A DNA stretch of 64,000 bases from Streptomyces sp. NBC_01306 (lineage in GTDB: Bacteria; Actinomycetota; Actinomycetes; Streptomycetales; Streptomycetaceae). Shown here piece after piece: positions 51,582 to 60,455 of this stretch. The stretch's first letter is position 1. Every line of letters begins with the position of its first letter. Below the pieces are notes generated by a model, which worked only from the letters and a program-made list of their open reading frames with translations, made no database searches and was not told where the DNA came from. The position numbers were made by a program, and so were the translations under genes. The stretch is from assembly GCF_026340465.1 (NCBI RefSeq), contig NZ_JAPEPC010000001.1, forward strand, positions 1,863,501 to 1,927,500. Reading direction: 5' to 3'.

Positions 51582-52175
51582 TCAGCCGCGCGGCTCGCGC
51601 CACATCGGCCACATCTGCGGACCGTCGGGCAGCTGGACCGCGGTACCCATGAACACGAACCCGAGCCGCTCGTAGAGCCCGCGGCTGCGCGCGCTGCTCG
51701 CCTCCAGATACGCCGGAACACCTTCCCGGTCGCAGCGCTCCAGTACGGGCGCCATCAGCGCGGTCCCCAGGCCCTCACCCTGCCGTTCCGGAGTCACACC
51801 GATCATCAGCAGGTAGACGTGCGCCCGGTCGTGCGGATGGAGTTCGCCCGTCAACCGCCCCACCAGTTCGGCCCGTTCGTTCTCCGGGTCGGCGGCCTCC
51901 CGCATCCGGGCGGGCGTGTCGTCCTCCTCCTCCGGTACGCCGGCGGGAATGTCGAGCCAGAGCGCCATCGCCGTGTGGTCCTCGGCGAGGTCGACCCGGC
52001 CCTCGGTGAGAGCCACGTCGATGAAGACCCCGAGGAACTTGCCGTGCACCTCCCTGCGGTGGGCTTCCTCCGGGAACACCCAGTTGCTCACCGGGTCCCG
52101 CATGAAGGAGTCGTCAAGAAGCCGTACGAGCACCTCGCGGTCGGCCTCGCCCGCCTGTCGTATCGCCACGCCCAT
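51582..52175 (-). CDS. GNAT-family N-acetyltransferase
   Basis: 197 residues from ATG 52175. The acetyl-CoA-binding motif is VTPERQGEGLGTALMAPVL (R/QxxGxG/A), preceded by VYLLMIG and followed by LEASSARSRGLYERLGFVFMG. The N-terminal half is the usual substrate-binding part. The substrate is unknown. Confidence 0.92.
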   Translation of the reverse strand: MGVAIRQAGEADREVLVRLLDDSFMRDPVSNWVFPEEAHRREVHGKFLGVFIDVALTEGRVDLAEDHTAMALWLDIPAGVPEEEDDTPARMREAADPENERAELVGRLTGELHPHDRAHVYLLMIGVTPERQGEGLGTALMAPVLERCDREGVPAYLEASSARSRGLYERLGFVFMGTAVQLPDGPQMWPMWREPRG

Positions 52176-52289
52176 GGTCCGGTCCTCTTCTCTCGCCGTT
52201 CACGTCGCTCCATAACTCGCAGACGTGATCCTAGAGTTGGCCGGACCGGACCATGGGCGTACAGCGGCACAGCGGCACAGCGGTACGGA

Positions 52290-53330
52290 TCAGCGGCTGC
52301 GCCGCGTCACATACTCCGCGAGGGAGAGCAGGCCTCCCGCCGCCGCGAGATCGGGAACCGCGCGGGAGAGATGGCCGACGGCTCTGGCCATCCGGTCGGC
52401 CGCCTCGGTCTGCGCCCAGTCCCGGCCGCCTGCCCGGTCGACGGCGTCGGCGGCCCGTCTGATGCCGTCCGCGTCGAGCGGGCCGCCGTACAGCTCAGCC
52501 AGCTCCGCCGCCGCCGCGGTGCCCGAGCTCAGCGCGGCCACCACCGGCAGCGACTTCTTGTGGGCGGCGAGATCCGCACCGGCCGGCTTGCCGGTGTGGG
52601 ACGGCTCGCCCCAGATGCCGATCAGGTCGTCGATCAGCTGGAAGGCGAGCCCGGCCTCCCGGCCGAACGCGTCCATCGCCGCCGCTGCTTCGGGTCCGGC
52701 GCCCGCGTAGAGCGCACCCATCGCGCAGGCGCAGCCGAGCAGCGCCCCGGTCTTGGCCTCGGCCATGCTCAGGCACTCGTCCAGGGTGACCTCCGCACGG
52801 GTCTCGAAGGCGCAGTCCGCCTGCTGTCCCGCGCAGAGCTCGATGACGCAGGCCGTGAGCCGGCCGGTGGCCGCCTTCGCCGCGGGGTGCGGGTCCTCCG
52901 CGAGCAGCCGCAGGGCCAGTGCCTGCATCGCGTCCCCAGCTATGACCGCGTCGGGTATGCCGAAGACGGTCCAGGCGGTCGCCCTATGCCGCCGGGTGGC
53001 ATCCCGGTCGATGACGTCGTCGTGCAGCAGGGTGAAGTTGTGCACCAGCTCCACGGCGGTGGCAGCCCGTACCGCCTGCGGGATGTCTCCGTTCAGCGCC
53101 TGGACAGCGGCCAGGACGAGCGCGGGTCTGATCGCCTTGCCCGCCTGCCCCGCGGCCGGCAAGCCGTCCGACTGCTCCCAACCGAAGTGGTACATCCCGA
53201 TGTTCCGCATGGGGCCGGGCAGGGACTCCAGCGCCGAGCGGAGTTCCGGGTCGACGACGGTGCGGGTGTGTTCCAGGAGCGCTGCGGCCTCATGCCCTCC
53301 GGTCGCAGCGTCCGTTCTGGTCATGGTCAT
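52290..53330 (-). CDS. Polyprenyl diphosphate synthase, family 2 encapsulin cargo type
   Basis: 346 residues from ATG 53330. The first Asp-rich motif is LLHDDVIDRDATRRH, the second LAFQLIDDLIG, and the basic region SDGLPAAGQAGKAIRPALV is present, as in E-type prenyl synthases. It condenses isopentenyl units onto an allylic diphosphate. It lies directly after the encapsulin gene on the same strand, and its N-terminal 30 residues are Thr/Ala-rich and likely disordered, as for the cargo-loading segment of family 2B encapsulins. No terpene cyclase or methyltransferase gene is adjacent. Confidence 0.88.
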   Translation of the reverse strand: MTMTRTDAATGGHEAAALLEHTRTVVDPELRSALESLPGPMRNIGMYHFGWEQSDGLPAAGQAGKAIRPALVLAAVQALNGDIPQAVRAATAVELVHNFTLLHDDVIDRDATRRHRATAWTVFGIPDAVIAGDAMQALALRLLAEDPHPAAKAATGRLTACVIELCAGQQADCAFETRAEVTLDECLSMAEAKTGALLGCACAMGALYAGAGPEAAAAMDAFGREAGLAFQLIDDLIGIWGEPSHTGKPAGADLAAHKKSLPVVAALSSGTAAAAELAELYGGPLDADGIRRAADAVDRAGGRDWAQTEAADRMARAVGHLSRAVPDLAAAGGLLSLAEYVTRRSR

Positions 53331-53441
53331 GGTTCGCTTCCTCTGCGGCGTGCGTACGGCTCGGTCGCCACGAGCGCCCCGGACGCACCGGTCCCCGCAG
53401 CGGTCTGGCCGCCGTCCGGGCCGGCCGTCCGGGGCGTCACC

Positions 53442-54848
53442 TCACTGCCAGCGGCTGACTTCGACGTTCTCCAGCACTCCCAGGGCGTCGGGTACCAGCA
53501 CGGCAGCGGAGTAGTAGGCCGTCACCAGGTAGGAGATGATCGCCTTCTCGTCGATGCCCATGAAGCGGACCGACAGGCTCGGCTCGATCTCGTCGGGGAT
53601 GCCGCTCTGCTGGAGTCCGATGACGCCCTGTTCGGACTCGCCGGTCCTCATGCAGATGATCGATGTGGTGCGGGCGTCGCTGACCGGGATCTTGTTGCAC
53701 GGGAAGATCGGCACCCCGCGCCAGGCGGGCACCTGGTGGCCCCCCATGTCGACGCTCTCCGGTACGAGGCCGCGCTTGTTGCACTCGCGGCCGAACGCGG
53801 CGATGGCCTTCGGGTGGGCGAGGAAGAGCTTCGATCCGCGTCGGCGCGAGAGGAGTTCGTCCATGTCGTCCGGGCTGGGCACTCCGTCGTGCGGCTGGAT
53901 CCGCTGGCCGTAGTCGCAGTTGTTGAGCAGGCCGAACTCACGGTTGTTCACGAGCTCGTGCTCCTGGCGCTCCCGCAGCGCCTCGACCGTGAGCCGCAAC
54001 TGGTGCTCGGTCTGGTTCATCGGCTGGTTGTAGAGGTCGGCGACCCTGCTGTGGACCTTCAGCACGGTCTGGGCGACGCTCAGTTCGTACTCGCGGGGCG
54101 CGCCCTCGTAGTCGACGTACGTGTGCGGGAGAACCGCCTCACCGCGGTGGTCCGCGGAGAGGTCGATCGCCGCTTCGCCGTAGCTGTTGGTGCGCTGTGC
54201 GGGCAGCGAGGCCAGCCCGGCGAGATGGTCGCGCAGCGAGTCGGCGCGCTCCGCGAGGTTCAGCACGTCCGCCCTGGTCAGTTCAAGTGCGACGCACGCG
54301 GTGTCGGCGCGGGCCGTGTAGTCCCAGGTCGCATCCTCGTCCAGCAGCGCCTGGTCGCCGAAGTACGCACCGTCGGCCAGCGAACCGAGGACGGTCTCGT
54401 CCCCGTAGGGCCCCGTGCCGACCTTCTGGACCCGGCCGTGGGCCAGCAGGAACACCCGGTCCGCCGTGTCGCCCTCGGCGGCCAGCACATCGCCCTCCGC
54501 GAACTCCCGCTGAGTGCAGCGCTGCGCCAGCTCGGCCAGGGCCGCCTCGTCCGCGTAGTCCCGCAGGGCGGGCAGCTCACCGAGCTCGGCCGGGATGACC
54601 TGGACACGGTCACCGGTCTGCACGAACGTCACGCGGCCGTCACCGACCGAGTAGCTCAGCCGCCGGTTCACCCGGTACGTACCACCCTGGACCTGGACCC
54701 ACGGGAGCATCTTCAGCAGCCACCGTGAGGTGATCTCCTGCATCTGCGGCGCGGACTTGGTGGTCGTTGCGAGGTTCCGCGCAGCTGCCGTGCCCAGACT
54801 CTGCTGCGGCGGTGCCTGCGTGTCGCGAACCTCTTCACCAACGGACAT
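53442..54848 (-). CDS. Family 2B encapsulin nanocompartment shell protein
   Basis: 468 residues from ATG 54848 (GGGGC upstream; a TTG at 54863 is the alternative). The HK97-like shell begins [20 protein letters not shown] and continues after an inserted domain as [33 protein letters not shown]. The insertion at about 85-210 is a cyclic-nucleotide-binding-type beta barrel ([35 protein letters not shown]), the mark of 2B shells. The end, [22 protein letters not shown], is conserved. The shell should package the adjacent polyprenyl synthase. Confidence 0.93.
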   Translation of the reverse strand: MSVGEEVRDTQAPPQQSLGTAAARNLATTTKSAPQMQEITSRWLLKMLPWVQVQGGTYRVNRRLSYSVGDGRVTFVQTGDRVQVIPAELGELPALRDYADEAALAELAQRCTQREFAEGDVLAAEGDTADRVFLLAHGRVQKVGTGPYGDETVLGSLADGAYFGDQALLDEDATWDYTARADTACVALELTRADVLNLAERADSLRDHLAGLASLPAQRTNSYGEAAIDLSADHRGEAVLPHTYVDYEGAPREYELSVAQTVLKVHSRVADLYNQPMNQTEHQLRLTVEALRERQEHELVNNREFGLLNNCDYGQRIQPHDGVPSPDDMDELLSRRRGSKLFLAHPKAIAAFGRECNKRGLVPESVDMGGHQVPAWRGVPIFPCNKIPVSDARTTSIICMRTGESEQGVIGLQQSGIPDEIEPSLSVRFMGIDEKAIISYLVTAYYSAAVLVPDALGVLENVEVSRWQ

Positions 54849-54986
54849 CTGACGCCCCTTCAATCATCGACTGACGTGCGTTGAAGAGCCTTTCAGCGGA
54901 GACCGGTGGCGCGCCATTACACAAAAGAGTGTGACTAATAGGGCTTTGAGGTGGGCACAGGGTCGTTCGTTGCCCAGGACGGTCAT

Positions 54987-55009
54987 AACTTGCATCCCTT
55001 ATGCAAGTT
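54987..55009. promoter_or_regulatory. NsrR-type operator of nsrR
   Basis: AACTTGCAT (54987-54995) and ATGCAAGTT (55001-55009) are exact inverted repeats around CCCTT. The site is 16 bases before the nsrR start, consistent with autorepression. Confidence 0.8.
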
Positions 55010-55025
55010 ATCTACCGTGACCCCC

Positions 55026-55472
55026 ATGCGGCTGACCAGATTCACCGACGTGGCACTGCGCGTACTGATGCGCCTCGCCGTCACGGAGGACGGCGAGGCG
55101 CCGGCGACCCGGGAGGTCGCGGCGGCCATGCGCGTGCCGTACAGCCACACCGCGAAGATCGTCGCCCGCCTCCAGCACCTCGGCCTGGTCGAAGCGCGCC
55201 GGGGTCGCGGCGGCGGCCTCAGCCTCACCGGAACAGGCCGCTCCGCCTCCATCGGCGGGCTGGTCCGTGAACTCGAAGGACCCGGCGACGTCGTGGAGTG
55301 CGAGGGTGCCACCCCGTGCCCGCTCCGTTCGGCCTGCCTGCTGCGGGGCGCTCTGAGCCGGGCGCAGGAGGCGTTCTACGCGTCACTGGACCCGCTGACC
55401 GTGACCGACCTGGTCGCCTCCCCCACCGGACCGCTGCTGATCGGCATCGGCAGCCGCCCCGACAACGGCTGA
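55026..55472 (+). CDS. nsrR: NsrR, Rrf2-family nitric-oxide sensing repressor
   Basis: 148 residues from ATG 55026. The winged helix is LTRFTDVALRVLMRLAVTED, AAMRVPYSHTAKIVARLQHL and LVEARRGRGGGLSL. The iron-sulfur ligands are the three Cys in VECEGATPCPLRSACLL. NsrR uses a 4Fe-4S cluster that reacts with nitric oxide and releases DNA. It is followed by a flavohaemoglobin gene with its own copy of the site, the known NsrR regulon layout in Streptomyces. Confidence 0.92.
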   Translation: MRLTRFTDVALRVLMRLAVTEDGEAPATREVAAAMRVPYSHTAKIVARLQHLGLVEARRGRGGGLSLTGTGRSASIGGLVRELEGPGDVVECEGATPCPLRSACLLRGALSRAQEAFYASLDPLTVTDLVASPTGPLLIGIGSRPDNG

Positions 55473-55566
55473 CCGCGCCGGCACCGCACCGCACCAACTC
55501 CGCAACCCCTGGACCACCACTCACCGGTACAGCCGCGCAGCCACTCATACGTCGTTCGTAGCCAAA

Positions 55567-55589
55567 AATACGCATCTCACATACCAATT
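55567..55589. promoter_or_regulatory. NsrR-type operator of the flavohaemoglobin gene
   Basis: AATACGCAT and ATACCAATT around CTCAC agree with the nsrR site at most conserved positions (AA...GCAT...AT.C...TT). It is followed by a degenerate 12-bp direct repeat (ccagagcaggac type, 55589-55654) leading to the start. Confidence 0.65.
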
Positions 55590-55663
55590 CAAGAGCGAGA
55601 CCAAGAGCGACACCCAGAGCAGGACCCAGAGCAAGAAACCAGAGCAGGAACCAGGAGTCCCCG

Positions 55664-56902
55664 ATGCTCAGCGAGCCGTCGACCGTCACCGTCCGAGCCA
55701 CTCTCCCCGCCGTCGGCGCGGCCATCGGGGACATCGCCGATCTCTTCTACTGCAAGCTGTTCGACGCCCACCCGGAGTTGCTGCGCGACCTCTTCAACCG
55801 TGGCAACCAGGCATCCGGCGCCCAGCGGCAGGCACTCGCCGGCTCCATCGCCGCCTTCGCCACCCAGCTGGTGGAGCACCCGGACACCCGCCCCGACGTC
55901 ATGCTCGGCCGTATCGCCCACAAGCACGCCTCACTCGGGATCACCCCCGCCCAGTACGGCGTCGTGCACACCCATCTCTTCGCCGCCATCGCCGAGGTGC
56001 TGGGCGACGCGGTCACCCCGGAGGTTGCCGCCGCCTGGGACGAGGTCTACTGGCTGATGGCCAACGCCCTGATCGCCCTGGAAGCCCGTCTCTACGCGGA
56101 GTGGGAGGCCGTCGCGGGCGACGTCTGGCGCGCGTGGGACGTGGTGTCCAGGACCGAGGAGACCGCCGACACCGCCACCTTCCGGCTCCGCCCCGCCGAC
56201 GGCTCGCCCGCCCCCGGCTTCCGGCCCGGCCAGTACGTCTCCGTACAGGTCCGGCTCCCCGACGGGGCCCGCCAGATCCGCCAGTACAGCCTCTCCGGCG
56301 CCCCCGGCGGACAGCTCCACTCGATCACCGTGAAGCGCGTGCGCGACGACGCTTCCCCGGACGGCGCTTCCCCCCACAGCCGCAGCGCTTCCCCGGACGG
56401 CGAGGTCTCGCACCACCTCCACGCACACGTGCGGACCGGCGACCGGCTCCGGGTCTCCCTCCCGTACGGCGACCTCGTCATCGGCCCGGACGCGGCGGAC
56501 GCCCCGCTCGTGCTCGCATCGGCCGGAATCGGCTGCACCCCGATGCTGGCGATGCTGGAACACCTCGCGAGCGCCGGACACCCCGCCCCGGTCACCGTCG
56601 TGCACGGCGACCGCACCCCGGCGGACCACGCCCTGCGCGCCGAACACGCCCTGCTCGCCGGGAAGTTGCCGGACGCCGCCGCGCACTTCTGGTACGAGCG
56701 CCCCGGGCCGGAGCACCCGGCCGACCGCACCGGCCTGGTCGATCTGAGCGGCCTCCCCTTCGCGCCCGGGACCCAGGCGTACCTCTGCGGGCCGCTGCCC
56801 TTCATGCGCTCCGTGCGGACCCAGCTGCTGGCCGGCGGCGTGCGGGCCGCCGACATCCACTACGAGGTGTTCGGCCCGGACCTCTGGCTCGCCGCGAGCT
56901 GA
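55664..56902 (+). CDS. hmp: Flavohaemoglobin, nitric oxide dioxygenase
   Basis: 412 residues. The globin domain is at about 1-140 (PVLRDLFNRGNQ-like region with the proximal His in RIAHKHASLGI). The FAD domain at about 150-255 has FRPGQYVSVQVRLPDG and IRQYSLSG. The NAD domain follows (VLASAGIGCTPMLAML, AYLCGPLPFM). It oxidises nitric oxide to nitrate with O2 and NADH. A 16-bp direct repeat inserts ASPDG-type residues in the FAD-NAD hinge (DDASPDGASPHSRSASPDGE). It is regulated by the NsrR-like site upstream. Confidence 0.93.
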   Translation: MLSEPSTVTVRATLPAVGAAIGDIADLFYCKLFDAHPELLRDLFNRGNQASGAQRQALAGSIAAFATQLVEHPDTRPDVMLGRIAHKHASLGITPAQYGVVHTHLFAAIAEVLGDAVTPEVAAAWDEVYWLMANALIALEARLYAEWEAVAGDVWRAWDVVSRTEETADTATFRLRPADGSPAPGFRPGQYVSVQVRLPDGARQIRQYSLSGAPGGQLHSITVKRVRDDASPDGASPHSRSASPDGEVSHHLHAHVRTGDRLRVSLPYGDLVIGPDAADAPLVLASAGIGCTPMLAMLEHLASAGHPAPVTVVHGDRTPADHALRAEHALLAGKLPDAAAHFWYERPGPEHPADRTGLVDLSGLPFAPGTQAYLCGPLPFMRSVRTQLLAGGVRAADIHYEVFGPDLWLAAS

Positions 56903-56969
56903 CGGCCGGACCGGACGGACCGGACGGACCGGCCCCGCGCGCCGGACCCCCGGGGCGGACAATGGGCCC

Positions 56970-57863
56970 ATGCCCCCTGGAGACCCCGGCCACGACCGGC
57001 TGCGACCGCTGCTGCCGTCGCCGCTGGAGCCGCTCGACGACGAGCGCTTCGCCCGGCACGGCGTACAGCTGCTGCTCAAACGTGACGACCTGATCCACCC
57101 CGATCTGCCGGGCAACAAATGGCGGAAACTCGCACCCAATCTGACGGCAGCAGCCGGGCGGACCGTGCTGACGTTCGGTGGCGCGTACTCCAACCATCTG
57201 CGGGCCACCGCCGCCGCGGGCCGGCTGCTCGGCTTCCCGACCGTCGGTGTCGTACGCGGGGACGAGCTGGCCCACCGCCCGCTCAACCCGTCCCTCGCGC
57301 AGTGCGCGGCCGACGGTATGCGGCTGTACTTCGTGGACCGCACGGCCTACCGGGCCAAGGCGGTCCCGGCCGGTCTCGACACCACCGGGATGTACGTCGT
57401 ACCCGAGGGCGGCAGCAACACCGCGGCCGTGCACGGCTGCGGCGCGCTCGGCCGGGAACTGCACGGGCTCGCCGACACCGTCGCGGTGGCCGTAGGCACG
57501 GGCGGCACACTCGCGGGACTGGCGGCCGGCCTCACGGCGGACCAGCGCGCCATCGGTTTCCCCGTCCTGAAGGGCGGCTTCCTCGCCACCGAGGTCGCGA
57601 CGCTCCAGCAGGCCGCTTTCGGGGCCCGGACCGGTGACTGGCGGCTGGACGACCGGTTCCACTTCGGCGGATACGCCCGCACGCCACCGGAACTCGAAGC
57701 CTTCGCCACCGGATTCGAGGAGCGGCACGGAGTCCCCGTCGAGCGGGTCTACGTCGCCAAGATGCTGTACGGGCTGACGGAGCTGGCCGCCGACGGCGCC
57801 TTCCCGCCGGGCACCCGGGTGGCCGCCGTCATCACAGGTCAGCCCGTCTCCTCCTCGCGGTAG
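56970..57863 (+). CDS. ACC deaminase/D-cysteine desulfhydrase-like PLP enzyme
   Basis: 297 residues. The PLP lysine is in LPGNKWRKL, with GGAYSNHLRATAAAG beside it and the phosphate-binding glycine loop VGTGGTLAGL. The fold-type II family acts on 1-aminocyclopropane-1-carboxylate or D-cysteine. The deaminase-specific tyrosine pair cannot be checked by eye, so the substrate is open. Its 3' end overlaps the convergent antiporter gene by 25 bp. Confidence 0.88.
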   Translation: MPPGDPGHDRLRPLLPSPLEPLDDERFARHGVQLLLKRDDLIHPDLPGNKWRKLAPNLTAAAGRTVLTFGGAYSNHLRATAAAGRLLGFPTVGVVRGDELAHRPLNPSLAQCAADGMRLYFVDRTAYRAKAVPAGLDTTGMYVVPEGGSNTAAVHGCGALGRELHGLADTVAVAVGTGGTLAGLAAGLTADQRAIGFPVLKGGFLATEVATLQQAAFGARTGDWRLDDRFHFGGYARTPPELEAFATGFEERHGVPVERVYVAKMLYGLTELAADGAFPPGTRVAAVITGQPVSSSR

Positions 57864-59437
57864 GCGGCCGCCTCCTCCAGATCGAGCCTGCGCAGCAGCG
57901 TCCTGAGGAGTTCGTCGTCGATGCTCCTCCGGTCGCGCAGTTCGACGAAGACCTCGCGCTCGGCGCCGATCATCGCCCGTGCGAGCCGCCGGTAGGTGTC
58001 GTCGGCGCTCTCGCCGGTGTGCTCGTTCACCGTGCCGAGCCGTTCCCAGACCGCGTTCCTGCGCCGCGCCATCACGGTGCGCAACCGGTCGGCGAGCGGT
58101 TCCGGGAGGCCGTTGTCCTCTTCGGCGAGCATCGAGTTCAGCAGGTTCTCGGCCGCCTGCGACGCCTCGTTCTGCGCCTCGGCCTCGGCGAGCGTCTCGG
58201 CGTGCGCGTCACGGCCCGGGATCTTCAGCAGCCGGATCAGCGGCGGCAGGGAGAGCCCCTGGACGACCAGGGTCGCGATCACCGTCGTGAAGGTCAGGAA
58301 GAGCACCAGGTTCCGGGACGGGAAGGGTGCGCCGTGCGCGGTCAGCGGGATCGAGAAGGCGATGGCGAGCGAGACCACGCCGCGCATTCCCGCCCAGCCG
58401 ATGACGACCGGCGCGGTCCAGTCCGTATCGGGTTCGCGTTCCCGGATCCCGCTGAAGAGCATGCGCGGCAGGAAAGTGGCGGGAAAGACCCAGACGAAGC
58501 GCACCACCACGACGATCACGAAAACGACCGCCGCATACCAGGCGGCCTCCCCTGCGCCGTAAGCGCCGAGTCTCCGGAGCACAAAGGGAAATTGCAGGCC
58601 GATCAGCGCGAAGACCGTCGATTCCAGAATGAAGGAAACCATTTTCCAAACGGCCTCCTCCTGGAGCCTGGTGGCGAAGTCGACCTGCCAGGAACGGTGT
58701 CCCAGATAGAGCGCGACGACCACCACGGCGAGCACCCCCGAAGCGTGCACCCGCTCCGCCGCCGCATAGGCGACGAAGGGAATGAGCAGCGAGAGGGTGT
58801 TCTGCAGCAGCGCTTCCTTGAGGTGGGTGCGCAGCCAGTGCAGCGGCACCATCAGGACCAGGCCGACACCGATTCCGCCGACCGACGCCAGAGCGAATTC
58901 GCCGAGCCCCTCCGCCCAGGAGACCCCGGCGCCGACCGCGGCCGCCAGCGCCACCTTGTAGGCGGTGATCGCGGTCGCGTCGTTGACGAGCGATTCGCCC
59001 TGCAGGATCGTCGTGAGCCGGGAGGGCAGCCCGAGGCGCCGGGCGATGGCGGTGGCCGCCACCGCGTCGGGCGGCGCGACCACCGCACCGAGCACCAGGG
59101 CCGCGGTGAGCGAGAGATCCGGCACGATCAGATAGGCGAGCCAGCCCACCACCACGGTCGCGAAGAGCACATAGCCGACCGAGAGCAGCGCGACGGGCCG
59201 CAGATTGGCCCGCAGATCCAGGTACGAGGAGTCGACGGCCGCGGTGTGGAGCAGCGGCGGCAGCACCAGCGGCAGGACGACCCCGGGATCCAGCGTGTAC
59301 TCGGGCACCCATGGCAGATACGCGGCGCCGAGCCCGACCGCGACCAGCAGCAGCGGCGCCGCCACCGGTGTCCGGCGTGCGATGCCCGCCACCGCCGCGC
59401 TGCCCGCCACCAGTGCCACCAGCGGCAATGCGTCCAT
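57839..59437 (-). CDS. Cation/proton antiporter, CPA1 family
   Basis: 532 residues from ATG 59437 with GGGGAGA upstream. About twelve hydrophobic segments cover residues 1-410. The ion-binding motif is GAVVAPPDAVAATAIARRLG (CPA1/NhaP-like) followed by GESLVNDATAITAY. The cytoplasmic C-terminal 120 residues are charged. It exchanges Na+ or K+ for H+. It is divergent from the UBP-zinc finger gene. Confidence 0.93.
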   Translation of the reverse strand: MDALPLVALVAGSAAVAGIARRTPVAAPLLLVAVGLGAAYLPWVPEYTLDPGVVLPLVLPPLLHTAAVDSSYLDLRANLRPVALLSVGYVLFATVVVGWLAYLIVPDLSLTAALVLGAVVAPPDAVAATAIARRLGLPSRLTTILQGESLVNDATAITAYKVALAAAVGAGVSWAEGLGEFALASVGGIGVGLVLMVPLHWLRTHLKEALLQNTLSLLIPFVAYAAAERVHASGVLAVVVVALYLGHRSWQVDFATRLQEEAVWKMVSFILESTVFALIGLQFPFVLRRLGAYGAGEAAWYAAVVFVIVVVVRFVWVFPATFLPRMLFSGIREREPDTDWTAPVVIGWAGMRGVVSLAIAFSIPLTAHGAPFPSRNLVLFLTFTTVIATLVVQGLSLPPLIRLLKIPGRDAHAETLAEAEAQNEASQAAENLLNSMLAEEDNGLPEPLADRLRTVMARRRNAVWERLGTVNEHTGESADDTYRRLARAMIGAEREVFVELRDRRSIDDELLRTLLRRLDLEEAAAYREEETG

Positions 59438-59481
59438 GGGTCTCCCCGCCCTCGGTCCCGGTCCGTCGTAACCTGGCAATC

Positions 59482-59742
59482 ATGAGCGAGTGCCAGCATG
59501 TTGCAGAACTGCCGCGCCCCCAGCCGGTCCCGTCGAGTGACACCTGTCCCGAGTGCCTGGCCATCGGGAGCCATCCCGTACAGCTGCGCCTGTGCCTGGA
59601 GTGCGGGCATGTGGGCTGCTGCGACTCGTCCCCGTACCAGCACGCCACCGGGCACTTCAAGGAGACCGGGCACGCGGTGATGCGGAGTTTCGAGCCGGGA
59701 GAGAGCTGGCGGTGGTGCTTTGTCGACGGTTCGATCGTCTGA
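59482..59742 (+). CDS. UBP-type zinc finger protein
   Basis: 86 residues. The Cys/His ligand set CQH, CPEC, CLECGHVGCC and the two His in HATGHFKETGHAVM match the UBP zinc finger. A short bacterial protein with this domain alone is common in actinobacteria; the role is unknown. The gene is divergent from, and 44 bases from, the antiporter gene. Confidence 0.9.
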   Translation: MSECQHVAELPRPQPVPSSDTCPECLAIGSHPVQLRLCLECGHVGCCDSSPYQHATGHFKETGHAVMRSFEPGESWRWCFVDGSIV

Positions 59743-60041
59743 GCTCTGGGTACGTCAACCGTTCGCTGCGTCTTTCCAGTTGGCCGAAGCACCCCGGGAA
59801 CCCCGCGGAGCCGCCGGACATTCCGGAGAATCACAGCGCCCGTAATCGGATGTGCACACCCCTGGCGACCGTATGTACTCATGGGCTTACCATGAGTGAC
59901 AGTCGTGGGGTGGGGGTCCTGGCGACAGGGAACCTTGGATCGCGATAGCGTCACGGCGTCAGGAAGCGACCATGTCACGCACGGTTGCGGGAGCAGAATT
60001 TCCCCGACCATGAACGAGCTTGTGCCACCTTGGAGGTGAGG
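59743..60041. promoter_or_regulatory. Promoter region of the anti-sigma/SigH operon
   Basis: 299 bp upstream of the anti-sigma gene. It contains a 12/13 match to the BldD consensus at 59887-59899. The sigH operon is known to have several promoters and to be controlled by BldD. No other gene is seen. Confidence 0.55.
59887..59899. promoter_or_regulatory. Candidate BldD binding site
   Basis: TTACCATGAGTGA agrees with the consensus TNACNCWGNGTNA at every fixed position except one. It is about 150 bases upstream of the anti-sigma start. Confidence 0.55.
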
Positions 60042-60455
60042 GTGTCCCAGATCGCAGGCGAGCCCGGGACCCAGGACTTCGTGGAAGTCCGGCTGCCCGC
60101 TGCGGGTGCCTACCTGTCTGTGCTGCGTACGGCCACGGCCGGCCTCGCGGCACGTTTGGACTTCACCCTCGACGAGATCGAGGATCTGCGCATCGCGGTC
60201 GATGAGGCCTGCGCGATCCTGCTTCAGCAGGCCGTGCCGGGCTCCGTACTGAGCTGCGTGTTCCGCCTCATCGAGGACTCCCTCGAAGTGACGGTGTCCG
60301 CACCCACCACGGACGGCCGCGCACCGGAGCGCGACACCTTCGCCTGGACAGTGCTCTCGGCACTGGCGGGCAAGGTCGAGTCGACGGTGGCCGACGACCG
60401 TACGGTCAGCATCAGTCTGTACAAACAGCGCGGCGCTGGACCTGGACCGGCGTGA
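60042..60455 (+). CDS. ushX: Anti-sigma factor (HATPase, RsbW-like) for SigH
   Basis: 137 residues from GTG 60042, preceded by GGAGGTGAGG; an in-frame upstream start at 59985 is less likely. The GHKL fold elements are VLRTATAGLAARLDFTLDEI, LRIAVDEACAILL (N box) and TFAWTVLSALAGKVE. It binds and inhibits the sigma factor encoded next and may act as a Ser kinase on an antagonist. The stop overlaps the sigma start (GTGA). In S. coelicolor the homologue is called UshX/PrsH/RshA. Confidence 0.85.
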   Translation: MSQIAGEPGTQDFVEVRLPAAGAYLSVLRTATAGLAARLDFTLDEIEDLRIAVDEACAILLQQAVPGSVLSCVFRLIEDSLEVTVSAPTTDGRAPERDTFAWTVLSALAGKVESTVADDRTVSISLYKQRGAGPGPA

